Virus record (IMG/VR): IMGVR_UViG_3300020596_000084
Location: 1-30,356 of that record
Strand: one strand, 5' to 3'
DNA: 30,356 nt
DNA from: a virus
Shown: positions 12,708 to 21,556 of the stretch, piece after piece
How positions within the stretch are numbered: the stretch's first letter is position 1
Layout of the letters: each line of letters begins with the position of its first letter
Program-made: the position numbers and the translations under genes
Notes under the pieces: model-generated
Told to the model about the DNA's origin: nothing
What the model saw: only the letters and a program-made list of their open reading frames with translations
The model's database searches: none

Positions 12708-13016
12708 ATGCGCGTAGTTTTAAAAAGTAGCGTAGCTTGCCCACCATTTTTTGGCACCACGGATGATGTCATTGACGCGCCGGAAGAACTGGCAGCAATT
12801 TGGATAAAAGACGGCAGCGCTGAATTGCTGAGCGATCGGCAGCAGCGCATTGAAGGCGCGAAAAATAATGCTGGCTTGAATGCTGAAGTCTTAGCTGAAC
12901 CGGCTCCAGCAGCGGGTGAAGACCCTGCTCTAGAAGGTCTAGATTTATTGTTTGGCAAACAAAACGGTGCGTCTGCACCGGCCGCTGACTCCGATTTCAA
13001 GCCTCGCAAAAAATAA
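12708..13016 (+). CDS. Hypothetical head-region protein (102 aa)
   Basis: ATG at 12708 with AGAGG upstream. The N-terminus (MRVVLKSSVACPPFFGTTDDVIDAPEELAAIWIKDGSAELL) resembles the small proteins in this position of HK97-like phages, which often begin with a short beta strand and a DVVDVPE..A..WI..G.AE motif. The rest is an Ala/Pro-rich acidic linker and a basic C-terminus (DFKPRKK), so most of it is probably disordered. No enzyme motif. It lies between the structural protein and the gp6-like connector gene and is probably expressed with them. Confidence 0.65.
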   Translation: MRVVLKSSVACPPFFGTTDDVIDAPEELAAIWIKDGSAELLSDRQQRIEGAKNNAGLNAEVLAEPAPAAGEDPALEGLDLLFGKQNGASAPAADSDFKPRKK

Positions 13017-13028
13017 GAAGAAAACAGA

Positions 13029-13622
13029 ATGCAAGCGTTTACAGTCACTTATCCAGCGCAATTGATCAGCACGGCAGACGCTAAAGTACATGCACGTGTC
13101 GACTATGCGGCAGACGATGCTCTGATCGGCACCTGCTGCCGCATGGCGCAAGATTATATTCAAGCGCACACAGGTCAGCGCGTGGGCGGGCAGACAGTAA
13201 ATCTTCTATTCGATAGCTTCGACGGCACTGAAGTTATTTTAGATCTTGGCCCGATAACTTCAGTTTTATCGATAAAGTATCTCGATAAAGACGGCACTGA
13301 GCAGACCTTTGATCCGGTGAATTACCGGTTTATGCGCGGCTTCCGTTCAATTATTGCGTTAAGGCCGTATAAATCCTGGCCGGAGACTTATGCGATGAAG
13401 CAGGCAGTGACAATACAAGTAAAATGCGGTTGGGTAATTTCCGCTGATACCACGGCTGGTGAGACACAGTTGCCTAACGATCTTTTGAAGCTGGCATTTT
13501 TGCTAGTCAATCACTTCTACGAATATCGGGAATTAGTCCACACCGGATTGCAACTGCGAGAATTTCCGGTGCATTTAGATGCACCAGGTATTTGCGCTTC
13601 GCACGCGAGAACAAACTTGTGA
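13029..13622 (+). CDS. Head-tail connector, gp6-like
   Basis: Adaptor ring below the portal. The N-terminal ISTADAKVHARVDYAADDALIGTCCRMAQDYIQAHTGQRV is the typical helical start (L...E.K.HLR.D...DD..I......A...IE..TG). The middle has the beta part (ITSVLSIKYLDKDGTEQTFDPVNYRF) and the end has LPNDLLKLAFLLVNHFYEYRE, as in this family. 197 aa is the usual size. ATG at 13029; the stop overlaps the next start as GTGA. Confidence 0.88.
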   Translation: MQAFTVTYPAQLISTADAKVHARVDYAADDALIGTCCRMAQDYIQAHTGQRVGGQTVNLLFDSFDGTEVILDLGPITSVLSIKYLDKDGTEQTFDPVNYRFMRGFRSIIALRPYKSWPETYAMKQAVTIQVKCGWVISADTTAGETQLPNDLLKLAFLLVNHFYEYRELVHTGLQLREFPVHLDAPGICASHARTNL

Positions 13623-13978
13623 GCGGCGGCGGCAACGAGTGGATGCCGGTAGGCTGGCTGAACCAACAGTTAGTTTTTAAAACTGCTGTTGAAACGCAGT
13701 CAGAGTCTGGCGCCATGTCTATTTCTTGGGCCGACTCATTCACTTGCTTTGGTGCTCACCGAGATTTAAAAGGCCGTGAAAGAGAAGTGTATGGGCAGGA
13801 AATTTCCGAGGCTCTGGCCGTCTTTGTGATTCGTTACCTGGCCGGTACTCCGGCCGTGAACGGCAGTATTGCTTGGCGTGGTGCGGATTGGGAAATCATG
13901 GCACCACCAGTGGAACTAGGCAACAAACAAGGCTGGCAAGTTTATGCAAAAAGGAGACGCGCAGATGCCGTGGGGTGA
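13619..13978 (+). CDS. Head closure / head-tail joining protein
   Basis: Small beta-barrel stopper that follows the gp6-like adaptor. Fits the family by size (119 aa) and by the order: W-containing N-terminus, WADSFTCFGAHRDLKGREREVYGQEISEALAVFVIRYL, then a WRGADWEIMAPPVELG.KQGWQVYAKRR end. I prefer the GTG at 13619, which overlaps the upstream stop (GTGA) like other junctions here; a TTG at 13592 or the ATG at 13643 are alternatives. Overlaps the next gene. Confidence 0.75.
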   Translation: MSGGGNEWMPVGWLNQQLVFKTAVETQSESGAMSISWADSFTCFGAHRDLKGREREVYGQEISEALAVFVIRYLAGTPAVNGSIAWRGADWEIMAPPVELGNKQGWQVYAKRRRADAVG

Positions 13979-14486
13979 TCACATTCATATCGGAGATCTG
14001 GATCGCTGCTTAGCAGTCTTCGATCAGTTTGGCGAAACTGTCGGACCAAAAGCCGTGAAAGTGGCTTTGACGGCTTGCGCCAAGGTTTTGACTAAAGAGT
14101 TAAAATCACGCGCACCAGTTTTGACGGGCAACTTAAAAGCTAAAATGTCAATAAAGTTTCTGCGCCCGCTCCGTGACGGTGCGCTTACAGGAGTGCTAGT
14201 AGGTGCGTCAATAACGGGTTCTAAGCAAGCGCTAAAAAGCAAAGTAAACCGGCCACCGTTTTATGTCTTGATGATCGAGCGTGGGTATTATGCAGGAACT
14301 CGCGCATTTCGATCATCTTCAAATCAAGAATATGACGCAAACGTGACTCATATGGGCCACAAGTATGTCGCGCCAAACCCGTTTGTACAGCCATCCTTCG
14401 ATGCTGTTTCGGCTAAGTTGCCCGGCATTTTTAAAAAAAGCATTGAAGGCCAGGCCGCCAAAATGGCTAACAAGGCAACACCATGA
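13965..14486 (+). CDS. HK97 gp10-like head-tail / tail completion protein
   Basis: ATG at 13965 has the ribosome site AAGGAG nine bases upstream, which decides against an ATG at 13944. The segment GPKAVKVALTACAKVLTKELKSRAPVLTGNLKAKMSIKF is the typical gp10 signature (...A+++A....+..A+..AP..TG.L+.+I), and the C-terminal FVQPSFDAVSAKLPGIFKKSIEG is also usual. 173 aa. Links the completed head to the tail terminator. The stop overlaps the next start as ATGA. Confidence 0.88.
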   Translation: MPWGDHIHIGDLDRCLAVFDQFGETVGPKAVKVALTACAKVLTKELKSRAPVLTGNLKAKMSIKFLRPLRDGALTGVLVGASITGSKQALKSKVNRPPFYVLMIERGYYAGTRAFRSSSNQEYDANVTHMGHKYVAPNPFVQPSFDAVSAKLPGIFKKSIEGQAAKMANKATP

Positions 14487-14872
14487 GCATAAAAAGCAAT
14501 GTTAGAGCCAAGCTTTTAGCGTCACCACCCGTGGTGGCATTAGTCGGCACTAAAATTTTCTCTGGGAACGTCTCTCAGGGCTCGATTCCATTTATTTTGA
14601 TGAACGTAAAAAATACGGATTTCATCCATTTCGATCGTGGTACTGATCTAACAAAACAGTGCCGAATCCAATTTGATTGTGTGTCTAACAGCTCAGACCA
14701 GGCCGAATTAATTGGTGATGCACTTATTGCAGCGCTGAATAATTCTACCGGCAATCAGAGTAGTAACAAAATCCAAGAATCGCGAGTAACTAATAGACTC
14801 GATGATGACTGGAGCGCGGATGTCGGGCTGTTTCGACATATCGTTGATTTTCAAATTTCGTATACTGATTAA
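14483..14872 (+). CDS. Tail terminator / completion protein, DUF3168-like
   Basis: 129 aa. VRAKLLASPPVVALVGTKIFSGNVSQGSIPFILMNV, then CRIQFDCVSNSSDQAELIGDALIAAL and a final FRHIVDFQISYTD strand follow the DUF3168 pattern of proteins that cap the tail tube at the head end. The sequence coding PPVV near the N-terminus is one of the exact CACCACNNGTGGTG palindromes (14523-14536). Confidence 0.82.
   Translation: MSIKSNVRAKLLASPPVVALVGTKIFSGNVSQGSIPFILMNVKNTDFIHFDRGTDLTKQCRIQFDCVSNSSDQAELIGDALIAALNNSTGNQSSNKIQESRVTNRLDDDWSADVGLFRHIVDFQISYTD
14523..14536. repeat. CACCACNNGTGGTG palindrome
   Basis: CACCAC CC GTGGTG, in frame as P-P-V-V in the tail-terminator gene. One of four exact copies in the window. 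Confidence 0.8.
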
Positions 14873-14895
14873 CACAAAAAAAGGAAGAAATTATC

Positions 14896-15270
14896 ATGCC
14901 ACAAACAGCTTTGACAGTGACTCAACTTAATGCATTTGACGGCGCAGCAGCGGCCGGTGAATTTGCTATAACTGAGACAGCAGCGGATACATCTAACGGA
15001 AATAAATTCACGCTTACAAGCCGCGAAATTTTGATAGCTCGCAATTCTGGTGCTTCAGCAAGAACTATTACAGTTACTTCGTTGCCAGATGCCATCAACG
15101 GCAGATCCGGTGATATCACTACGTACTCAATTCCAGCAGGCGCTTCGGCCGCTGTCCCGCCACTAAAAGCTGACGGTTGGAAGCAGGCTGACGGCTCACT
15201 GTACATCGCAGGCTCACACGCCGAAGTGCTATTTTCAGTGCTTCGTTTGCCTGCTAATTTGCCTCTCTAA
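14896..15270 (+). CDS. Probable virion protein of unknown role (124 aa)
   Basis: ATG at 14896 behind AAGGAAG. The sequence AADTSNGNKFTLTSREILIARNSGASARTITVTSLPDAINGRSGDITTYSIPAGASAAVPP followed by W.QADGSLYIAG.H.EVLFSVLRLP is a beta-rich fold that I recall from many siphovirus clusters, lying between tail completion and tail tube genes. It is likely part of the virion. No enzymatic motif, signal or membrane segment. Confidence 0.65.
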   Translation: MPQTALTVTQLNAFDGAAAAGEFAITETAADTSNGNKFTLTSREILIARNSGASARTITVTSLPDAINGRSGDITTYSIPAGASAAVPPLKADGWKQADGSLYIAGSHAEVLFSVLRLPANLPL

Positions 15271-15285
15271 TCCGAGGCGCACGCA

Positions 15286-15298
15286 CCACCCATGGTGG
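15286..15298. repeat. Imperfect member of the CACCAC palindrome family, non-coding
   Basis: CCACC CAT GGTGG between two genes; same theme as the exact palindromes but with a 3-base centre. Confidence 0.5.
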
Positions 15299-15339
15299 CT
15301 TATAAAGCCGCTTTTAATCACTCAGAGAGGAACTAAATC

Positions 15340-15765
15340 ATGGCAGTAAAAGGATATAATTCAGTCGTTCAAGTCAAAGGCTTGGACGGCGTCTACGTGG
15401 AAATCGCAAAGTGCAAACAGAATGATTTCTTTGACGGCAGTAATGCCACTGTTGATGTAACGCATAACAGATCAACGGGCAGACATGCGGAAAGAGAAGT
15501 AACTTTGCGCGATACTGCGCCGATGAATTTGGATTTGATCTATGACGATTCGTCGCCCACGCACACGCTCACGTCAACTGTAGGCTTGCATTATTTGCTA
15601 GCGTCCGGCGAAACGCGCGGTTTTAAAATGATCACATCTAGCGGCCGTGCTTTTGAGTACAATTGCGCCGTCACTAAATTCAAAGTGAACGCCGCGAATG
15701 CGCAAGGAATCGTTGAAGCAATGGCCGAAGTAACACCGATGGGAGCACCCGTTTCTGGCGCTTAA
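15340..15765 (+). CDS. Major tail tube protein
   Basis: 141 aa. It builds the tail tube around the tape measure. Sequence KGYNSVVQVKGLDGVYVEIAKCKQNDFFDGSNATVDVTHNRSTG...REVTLRDTAPMNLDLIYD followed by GETRGFKMITSSGRAFEYNCAVTKFKVNAANAQGIVEAMAEVTPMGAP has the strand pattern and the end (..G....V...G.P) of siphovirus tube proteins. Strong ribosome site AGAGGA. It precedes the chaperone pair, as expected. Confidence 0.85.
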   Translation: MAVKGYNSVVQVKGLDGVYVEIAKCKQNDFFDGSNATVDVTHNRSTGRHAEREVTLRDTAPMNLDLIYDDSSPTHTLTSTVGLHYLLASGETRGFKMITSSGRAFEYNCAVTKFKVNAANAQGIVEAMAEVTPMGAPVSGA

Positions 15766-15811
15766 TTCTGTTGGTTTTATAACTCAATAATCACTAGAAA
15801 GGGGAATAGCA

Positions 15812-16213
15812 ATGGCTCTCGTGAGACGTGAAGATATTTGGAAAACTGAAGTAAAATATTTGTCAATTAGAATTGACGAGTGGGACGCTGAAGTGCAAGT
15901 TCGTGCGCTTAATTGCGGCGAACAAATGGAACTGGACAAGCTGACAAATGCCGCTAAAGAAAAAAAAGAAGACTTTGACGATATTAGTTTTATTGTTCAG
16001 CGCACTATATATGATGCCGATAAATTGCCGCTATTCCCCCCGGGCGGGGAAGGTTTGGAGCAGCTGAAAGCTACTGGACAGCCCATTATATTTAAGTTGT
16101 ATGCAGCTGCTCGGGAAATTACAGGCATCCCTGACTTCAACAAATTTATGGTGGATTTAAAAAAGATGATCGGCGTAGATTCCACTTCCGACTCTGCGCC
16201 CGTCTCGGAATAG
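15812..16213 (+). CDS. Tail assembly chaperone, G-like (short product)
   Basis: 133 aa, ATG with AAAGGGG upstream. Lambda-type G protein coats the tape measure before tube assembly. Visible: EVQVRALNCGEQMELDKLTNAAKEKKEDFDDISFIVQRTIYDADKLPLFPPGG.G...L..A and FKLYAAAREITGI, which is the normal pattern for this family. The stop TAG is at 16211-16213; a slippery site at 16159-16165 lets part of the ribosomes continue in the -1 frame. Confidence 0.9.
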   Translation: MALVRREDIWKTEVKYLSIRIDEWDAEVQVRALNCGEQMELDKLTNAAKEKKEDFDDISFIVQRTIYDADKLPLFPPGGEGLEQLKATGQPIIFKLYAAAREITGIPDFNKFMVDLKKMIGVDSTSDSAPVSE

Positions 16214-16557
16214 CCCATCCTGATTTTTTGACTGATTATATGTCTTTCAAACAGCTGATCGAGTGGGAAGTATTTCACGAATATGAGCCGTGGGGCACGG
16301 AAGTAGAAGATCATCGCGCTGGCGTTTTAGCCCGATTAATCGCCGAACCAAATCGAAACACTGAGGCATATTCTGAGCCGTTTGACGAATCTGATTTCTT
16401 TACAAGATTAAAACCAAAATATACAGCAGAAGAAAAAGCAGAATACCGGCGAATACAGGCACAGGAAGAAGGCTACAAAGCTGACGCAGAGCACAGTTTT
16501 TTCCAAAAGTACGCAGCAATCCAGCAACAACTAAGGGATAAACAAGCGAATGTCTGA
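15812..16557 (+). CDS. Tail assembly chaperone, GT-like fusion by -1 frameshift
   Basis: Read in frame to the AAG at 16163-16165, then in the -1 frame from 16165. The shifted frame has no stop and runs through GIAHPDFLTDYMSFKQLIEWEVFHEYEPWGTEVEDHRAGVLARLIAEPNR, the typical T-domain, to 16557. Calculated product 248 aa. The downstream frame has an ATG at 16228 without ribosome site and begins in the middle of the conserved block, so it is not an independent gene. The T part recruits tube protein to the tape measure in lambda. It overlaps the tape measure start by 8 bp. Confidence 0.88.
16159..16165 (+). promoter_or_regulatory. Programmed -1 frameshift site A AAA AAG
   Basis: In frame TTA AAA AAG gives the classical heptamer. 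Only a weak GGCG/CGCC pairing is visible downstream, so the stimulator is unclear. Frame relation and conserved continuation support use. Confidence 0.88.
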
Positions 16558-19500
16558 CAACGTCCAAGCGAAGTTATCTCTAGCAGTGACGGCCGATATA
16601 GTAGCCTTCAGAAAAAATCTGGAGACCGCTAAAGCCGCCACTGCCGCTAGTGCCAAGGCTATGGGCACATCCCTATCAGATTTCAAAACCAACGCAGCTA
16701 AGCAGCTTGCTTTAGCTGGCAGAGAAATGGAATTGCTTGATAAGAAAAACGCGATAGTCAGAGCGGGCCTTGAAAAAACTGCACAGAGTGGCCGCACAGA
16801 GTTAGCAAAAGTCGGCGCGGCTTATAAGCTTGCGAAAATGGATTCGGAATCTTTTGCAAAACAAGTGCAGCACGATCAAGGGAAAGTGGGAAAATCTTTT
16901 GAAAGTCTGAAAAATTCAATCAGCTCAATAAAAGCACCACTCGCAGCGATGGCCGTAAGCCTTGCTGCGGCTGTAAGTGTAGGCTCCGTCAAGTCTATTT
17001 TAGAGCTGGCAAGCACCTACAACACGCTGACGCAGCGTATAAAAACTGCGACAAAAGACACCCACGATTTTAATACTGTTTCGCAAGCTCTCTATAAAGT
17101 ATCTAAACAGAATGGCGCGTCTTTGGCTGACACGGTTACAGTTTTCCAGGCTCTCGCGCGTACTGCAAAAGAATTACACGCTACAAACACACAGATGATC
17201 ACGCTGACAGACACGATCCAAAAGTTGGGCGTGATCGGTGGTTCGTCTGCGACAGCCATGTCAGACGGTTTGCGGCAGTTAAGCCAATCATTTGCTGGCG
17301 GCATTGTACGCGCGGAAGAATGGCATTCAGTCGTTGAAAACATGCCGGAAGTGGCTCACCGTATCGCTACTGGCATGAGTCTTAGCGATGGCGAGATCAA
17401 TAAGCTAATGTTATCTGGCAAGCTGCTATCAAAAGATGTGATGGCTTCGCTGCTCAATCAGTCTGCGCAAATCGCTGAAGAATTTGACAAAATGCCGCGC
17501 TCGATCCAACAAGGCTACGAGAGTTTGGCTACTTCAGTGGGTTTGGTAGTTTCTCAAATTGATAAAATAACTGGCGCCACACAATCTGCGGTAGCCATGA
17601 TGGATGCTCTAGGCGAATCATTTAGCCGAATAGGCGAAAATTCGGCGGCGTTTAGCGGTGGCATGGACAGTCGCGTTCAGTACGGGAAAAAAACCGCTTC
17701 ACTCGGACAGCTAGCCGGGGCTAGCGCTAAAACGCTCCCTGAATCTGTCAGCAATAGAGCAGCGGACGCAGGCGATAACTTGTGGCGCCTAATGTCATTC
17801 GGCGTAGGCATGAGCGCAAAAGATCAAGCAGAGCGGAAGCGTCAACGTGATTCAAGTTTAGATAAAAATTTCCGCCTGGCCGCGACCGGCACGCTCGACG
17901 AATTTGACATGCCGGACTACGCAGATTCGGAAGGTCACGCAGCAGCACCAAAAATCAAAAAAGCCTCTACTGGAGACGGTAAAGCAGAAAAAAAACACGC
18001 AAAAGACATCCAGCGTGCTGACGATATGCTGGCGTCTATGCGTGCGCAAAATGTTGAGCTGGAAGCAAAATTAAATAAAGACGACGCAGCAGTCACACAA
18101 GAAAAAGCGCTTCTAAAGCTATCTAAAGACCGCACACTGACTGAAAAGGAAAGAAACGGATACGCTGTTGAAATCAACAAATTAGCAGCGCGGCACGCCG
18201 AACTGATTAAGCAAGAAGCGATACAAAAAGAGCAAGAAAAACTCTCCTCGATTCTTGCAGGGCATCGCCAAAAAATTGCGCTACTGAAGAATGAACTTGA
18301 AAGCAATAAAGAAAATAACGCGCTGCTAGCGGCTGAAAAGCAAATCCAGGACACTGTAAAAGTTGGCATGGCAGAGACTGCCAAGGCGCGTCAAGAAATC
18401 CTTGAAGCGGCTAAGGAAGAGGCTGTCCTGCACGATGCTGTCAAACTGAAAGAGATTGAAGAATCCTACAAGCAGCAACTTGAGTCGTCAAAAGCAAAAG
18501 TCAATTACGCAAAAGAGCTTATTCCAATAATCGAAGCGGAAAAGAAAATCCGAGATGCGATTACAGCCGGTCTTGGAGAAAACGAAGCTGCTCAAAAAAG
18601 AATCCGCGACTTAGCAAAAGAAATGTCCGACGTGATTCTTAAGCAGCAGTTTGAAGCAGAATCGAAGAAGTTAGATAAAGTCGGTGAGTCACTTGCTGAC
18701 GAAAACGAAAAGCTTAAGCAGAAGTTACTGGGTCAAGAAAACCTGGCAAAATTCCTCGACGTTGAACGTGATCTTAGAAAACAGATAGCAGAGTATGTGG
18801 CCGAAGAAGCTAAGCACTTACAAGAAATCAAAAATAATTCCGGCTTAAATGACGACGAAAAAGCCGGGCAAGTCAGTAAAGTAAAATCGGGCTACGAAGC
18901 GTTGCGGGCTCAAGCGACAGAGAAAATCGCTAGCACGAAAACGTGGGCTGACGAAAACATCAAACTGAATGCAGCGCTGACAAAACAAGATGAGATCTTG
19001 CAAAATATCAAAGATAGCGCTGGCAGTTACAAGTCGAAACTGGCTGAATTGGATCTAGCTTATAAAAACGGCAGTATCACGCAAAAACAGTGGTCGAAAA
19101 CAGCTGAAGAACTCTGGAAAACTCAAGTAAAGACTAATACAACAATCGGTGATGCCGTCAAGACGATGGGCACGTCCATGGTACAAGCGATTGCGAACGG
19201 CACGAAATTAACCGAAGTGTTCAAATCCATGGGCAAACAGCTGGCTGTTTTGGCGGCGCAAAAGCTAGTGTTTGAGCCACTTGCGCGAGGTTTGGATAGT
19301 ATAGCTTCGAAAATGTTTGGCACTGGAAAAAACACTCCGAAACCAGTTATGCCGGGCACCAGCGGGCAGGGTCCATACACTGCTAGTGGTGGCGCCGGTG
19401 GTGGCGGAAGTTTGGGCGGCGGCTTAGCAAATGATCCTATCGGCTTAGCTAACGCACTGGGTATACCGGGGCACGAAGATGGCGGCTGGTACGACAGCGG

Positions 19501-21556
19501 GCCGATGCTAGTCGGTGAGCGCGGACCAGAAATTATGTGGCCGTCAAACGGCGGTTACATGCAAAATAACGCAGGTACGCGCGGCAGCGCGACTCGCAAT
19601 AATCCGCGCTTAGAGAGCCTGCTAGCGCAACAAAGAGAGCTAGGTAGACCAGGTGGTGGCAAGTGGGATAATTACACGAACGGTGATCTTAACGCTCAAA
19701 TAAATGCCGAATACAAACGCACTTTTTCGCTAGACGGCGATAACGGAAGATTCGGTCAAGAATTAAGGCGCATTGTCGATCAAACGGCCATGGCAGAGGC
19801 TCGCGGCAGACTGGAAGCTGCTCAGCGCGGTGAAATGGTTTTGAATATGTCTGCTCAAGGATATTTAAATTCTTTTGCTGCGGTGAAAGACGGCTCGATA
19901 TCGACTCAGGGAGCGGGTGCAGAGCAAGCTTATCAAGTCGGGATGGGCAACGGAAATCAACAATACAACGAGTTAATGCGCTCAAAATCGCTCGGAGTAC
20001 ACGTATCCGACAGCATGTTGCAATTCGGCAAAGACACAGACACGCGCTTTGACGAAGGCCAATCGACGCAAGCTATAAAAGCCGATCGGTGGATGAGTTC
20101 CAGCTATAAATCGCAGGGCATTGCCGGCGGTGACACCGCGCTGAGCGTTGACGGTGGCGATTATTCGGCGGCCCAAAACAACGCTTGGGATTTCTTTCAT
20201 AAGGGCAAACAAGTAGGCTACGACGGGCTTAGCAACGATCAAATGTGGCGCACATTCCACGGCAGCGGTTATCAAAGAGCACGTGGATTTGTTGGCGGTC
20301 CTTTAACTGGTGGCAATATAAAAGATTGGAGTGCAGCAAATTACGGTCAAGGTACCGGCATGACAGATTGGACAAAGAACCAGGGTGGGCCTGGCGTCAC
20401 GGAGTGGGACATGCCACCAATGCCGCGCGACTACAGTAAAGATCAGCTTGAGTATCTCTCTCCAGCGCTTGTGCAAAGACGTGGATCTGAGAAACAAATA
20501 GCGCAGCAACTTGGAAGTAATCGCGAAAAACAGTGGGCGGACGAACTGCGGAAACGGCAATCAACAGCTGACAAGAATGGCGCTGGCTACGGCTCCGGCT
20601 ACTTCCCGGAAGACGGCAGTAAATTTCCTGGCAGTAACTATAAAGGAAACGGTCCAAATCGTGTCTTTGACGGACAAAATCCAGGCTCTAACAATAATAG
20701 TCAAAACCCTGATTACAATGCAGTTTTAGATGATCCGGCTCTTGTAAAGGCAATGGGTCGCGGCGGCAAATACGCCAAAGCTACCGGCCCGGCTGGTTCG
20801 TGGGGCACGCTAGAGCCGGACGAGGCCACACTTCGCGCGGGAAACGATCTAGATCATGAAAGACAATTATTTTACGAAGCTAACCCAAAGTATTTTAGTA
20901 TGTCCGACAAGCAAATAAGAAAAGCTATTAAAACAAACAGCTTCAACCCACCCGCAAAACAGCAGTATGACTCGTTTTCAGACGATAAGCCAATCGGTCT
21001 AAATGACGGCACAAAACCCAAAACTTTTGGAATTTTAAATCCTATTTTTGGTGGCGCCGCTGGTGCCCCGGGCCGGTTGTCGAAAACTCAATCAGGCGCA
21101 ACAAATCCATCTTATGATGTTTTCTCCGATACCACTCACTCAAATAATTTTGACCGCAATAACTTCAACCCGATGGCCGCTGGCGCCGTCGAAGCAGGCA
21201 TGGGCTACGACCGAAACAAGCCGACAAGTGGATGGGCAGTGAATCGGGGCAAGCGCGGTTACGCCTCGGGGGGCACCGTGCGCGGTGGCGAACTGGCACT
21301 AGTGGGCGAACACGGACCGGAGCTGATCAGGCCAGCTGCGGCTAGTCAAGTACTCCCAAATGGGAGTAGCGCAGGGCCAGCAACAGCTCAAGCAGTTATT
21401 ACAGTCAATAATCATGCTGGTGTTCAAGTACAGACGACGCCGCGCGCGGGTGGTGGTGCTGAAATAAACATTTTTAAAATGATGGCAATGCAGGTTGACG
21501 AAAATCAGACACTGGGCCGATCTATCGGCCGTCAAAATAGGAGATTCCCGAGATGA
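16550..21556 (+). CDS. Tape measure protein, 1,668 aa
   Basis: Sets tail length and is ejected on infection. About residues 155-320 form the tape-measure domain (QRIKTATKDTHDFNTVSQALYKVSKQNGASLADTV..., GIVRAEEW..VVENMPEVAHRIATGM). About 480-860 is Lys/Glu-rich coiled coil. Around 870-925 comes the usual MVQAIANGTKLTEVFKSMGKQLAVLAAQKLVFEPL segment. Then a LVGERGPE motif (near 988) and, about 600 residues later, a second one, LVGEHGPEL (near 1585), each behind a GGW/GGT segment. The stretch between them is Gly/Asn/Gln-rich and lacks coiled coil, so it looks like a large insertion within a duplicated C-terminal motif. ATG at 16550 with AAGGGA; the stop overlaps the next start (ATGA). Confidence 0.95.
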   Translation: MSDNVQAKLSLAVTADIVAFRKNLETAKAATAASAKAMGTSLSDFKTNAAKQLALAGREMELLDKKNAIVRAGLEKTAQSGRTELAKVGAAYKLAKMDSESFAKQVQHDQGKVGKSFESLKNSISSIKAPLAAMAVSLAAAVSVGSVKSILELASTYNTLTQRIKTATKDTHDFNTVSQALYKVSKQNGASLADTVTVFQALARTAKELHATNTQMITLTDTIQKLGVIGGSSATAMSDGLRQLSQSFAGGIVRAEEWHSVVENMPEVAHRIATGMSLSDGEINKLMLSGKLLSKDVMASLLNQSAQIAEEFDKMPRSIQQGYESLATSVGLVVSQIDKITGATQSAVAMMDALGESFSRIGENSAAFSGGMDSRVQYGKKTASLGQLAGASAKTLPESVSNRAADAGDNLWRLMSFGVGMSAKDQAERKRQRDSSLDKNFRLAATGTLDEFDMPDYADSEGHAAAPKIKKASTGDGKAEKKHAKDIQRADDMLASMRAQNVELEAKLNKDDAAVTQEKALLKLSKDRTLTEKERNGYAVEINKLAARHAELIKQEAIQKEQEKLSSILAGHRQKIALLKNELESNKENNALLAAEKQIQDTVKVGMAETAKARQEILEAAKEEAVLHDAVKLKEIEESYKQQLESSKAKVNYAKELIPIIEAEKKIRDAITAGLGENEAAQKRIRDLAKEMSDVILKQQFEAESKKLDKVGESLADENEKLKQKLLGQENLAKFLDVERDLRKQIAEYVAEEAKHLQEIKNNSGLNDDEKAGQVSKVKSGYEALRAQATEKIASTKTWADENIKLNAALTKQDEILQNIKDSAGSYKSKLAELDLAYKNGSITQKQWSKTAEELWKTQVKTNTTIGDAVKTMGTSMVQAIANGTKLTEVFKSMGKQLAVLAAQKLVFEPLARGLDSIASKMFGTGKNTPKPVMPGTSGQGPYTASGGAGGGGSLGGGLANDPIGLANALGIPGHEDGGWYDSGPMLVGERGPEIMWPSNGGYMQNNAGTRGSATRNNPRLESLLAQQRELGRPGGGKWDNYTNGDLNAQINAEYKRTFSLDGDNGRFGQELRRIVDQTAMAEARGRLEAAQRGEMVLNMSAQGYLNSFAAVKDGSISTQGAGAEQAYQVGMGNGNQQYNELMRSKSLGVHVSDSMLQFGKDTDTRFDEGQSTQAIKADRWMSSSYKSQGIAGGDTALSVDGGDYSAAQNNAWDFFHKGKQVGYDGLSNDQMWRTFHGSGYQRARGFVGGPLTGGNIKDWSAANYGQGTGMTDWTKNQGGPGVTEWDMPPMPRDYSKDQLEYLSPALVQRRGSEKQIAQQLGSNREKQWADELRKRQSTADKNGAGYGSGYFPEDGSKFPGSNYKGNGPNRVFDGQNPGSNNNSQNPDYNAVLDDPALVKAMGRGGKYAKATGPAGSWGTLEPDEATLRAGNDLDHERQLFYEANPKYFSMSDKQIRKAIKTNSFNPPAKQQYDSFSDDKPIGLNDGTKPKTFGILNPIFGGAAGAPGRLSKTQSGATNPSYDVFSDTTHSNNFDRNNFNPMAAGAVEAGMGYDRNKPTSGWAVNRGKRGYASGGTVRGGELALVGEHGPELIRPAAASQVLPNGSSAGPATAQAVITVNNHAGVQVQTTPRAGGGAEINIFKMMAMQVDENQTLGRSIGRQNRRFPR

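Noticed and set aside
15961-15967. A AAA AAA as the frameshift site of the chaperone gene
   Set aside because: A -1 shift here meets TGA at 15976-15978, so it cannot give the fusion. The site at 16159-16165 can.
16228-16557. Independent T-like gene starting at the ATG at 16228
   Set aside because: No ribosome site, and the conserved T domain already begins upstream of this ATG in the same frame; the frameshift explains it better.
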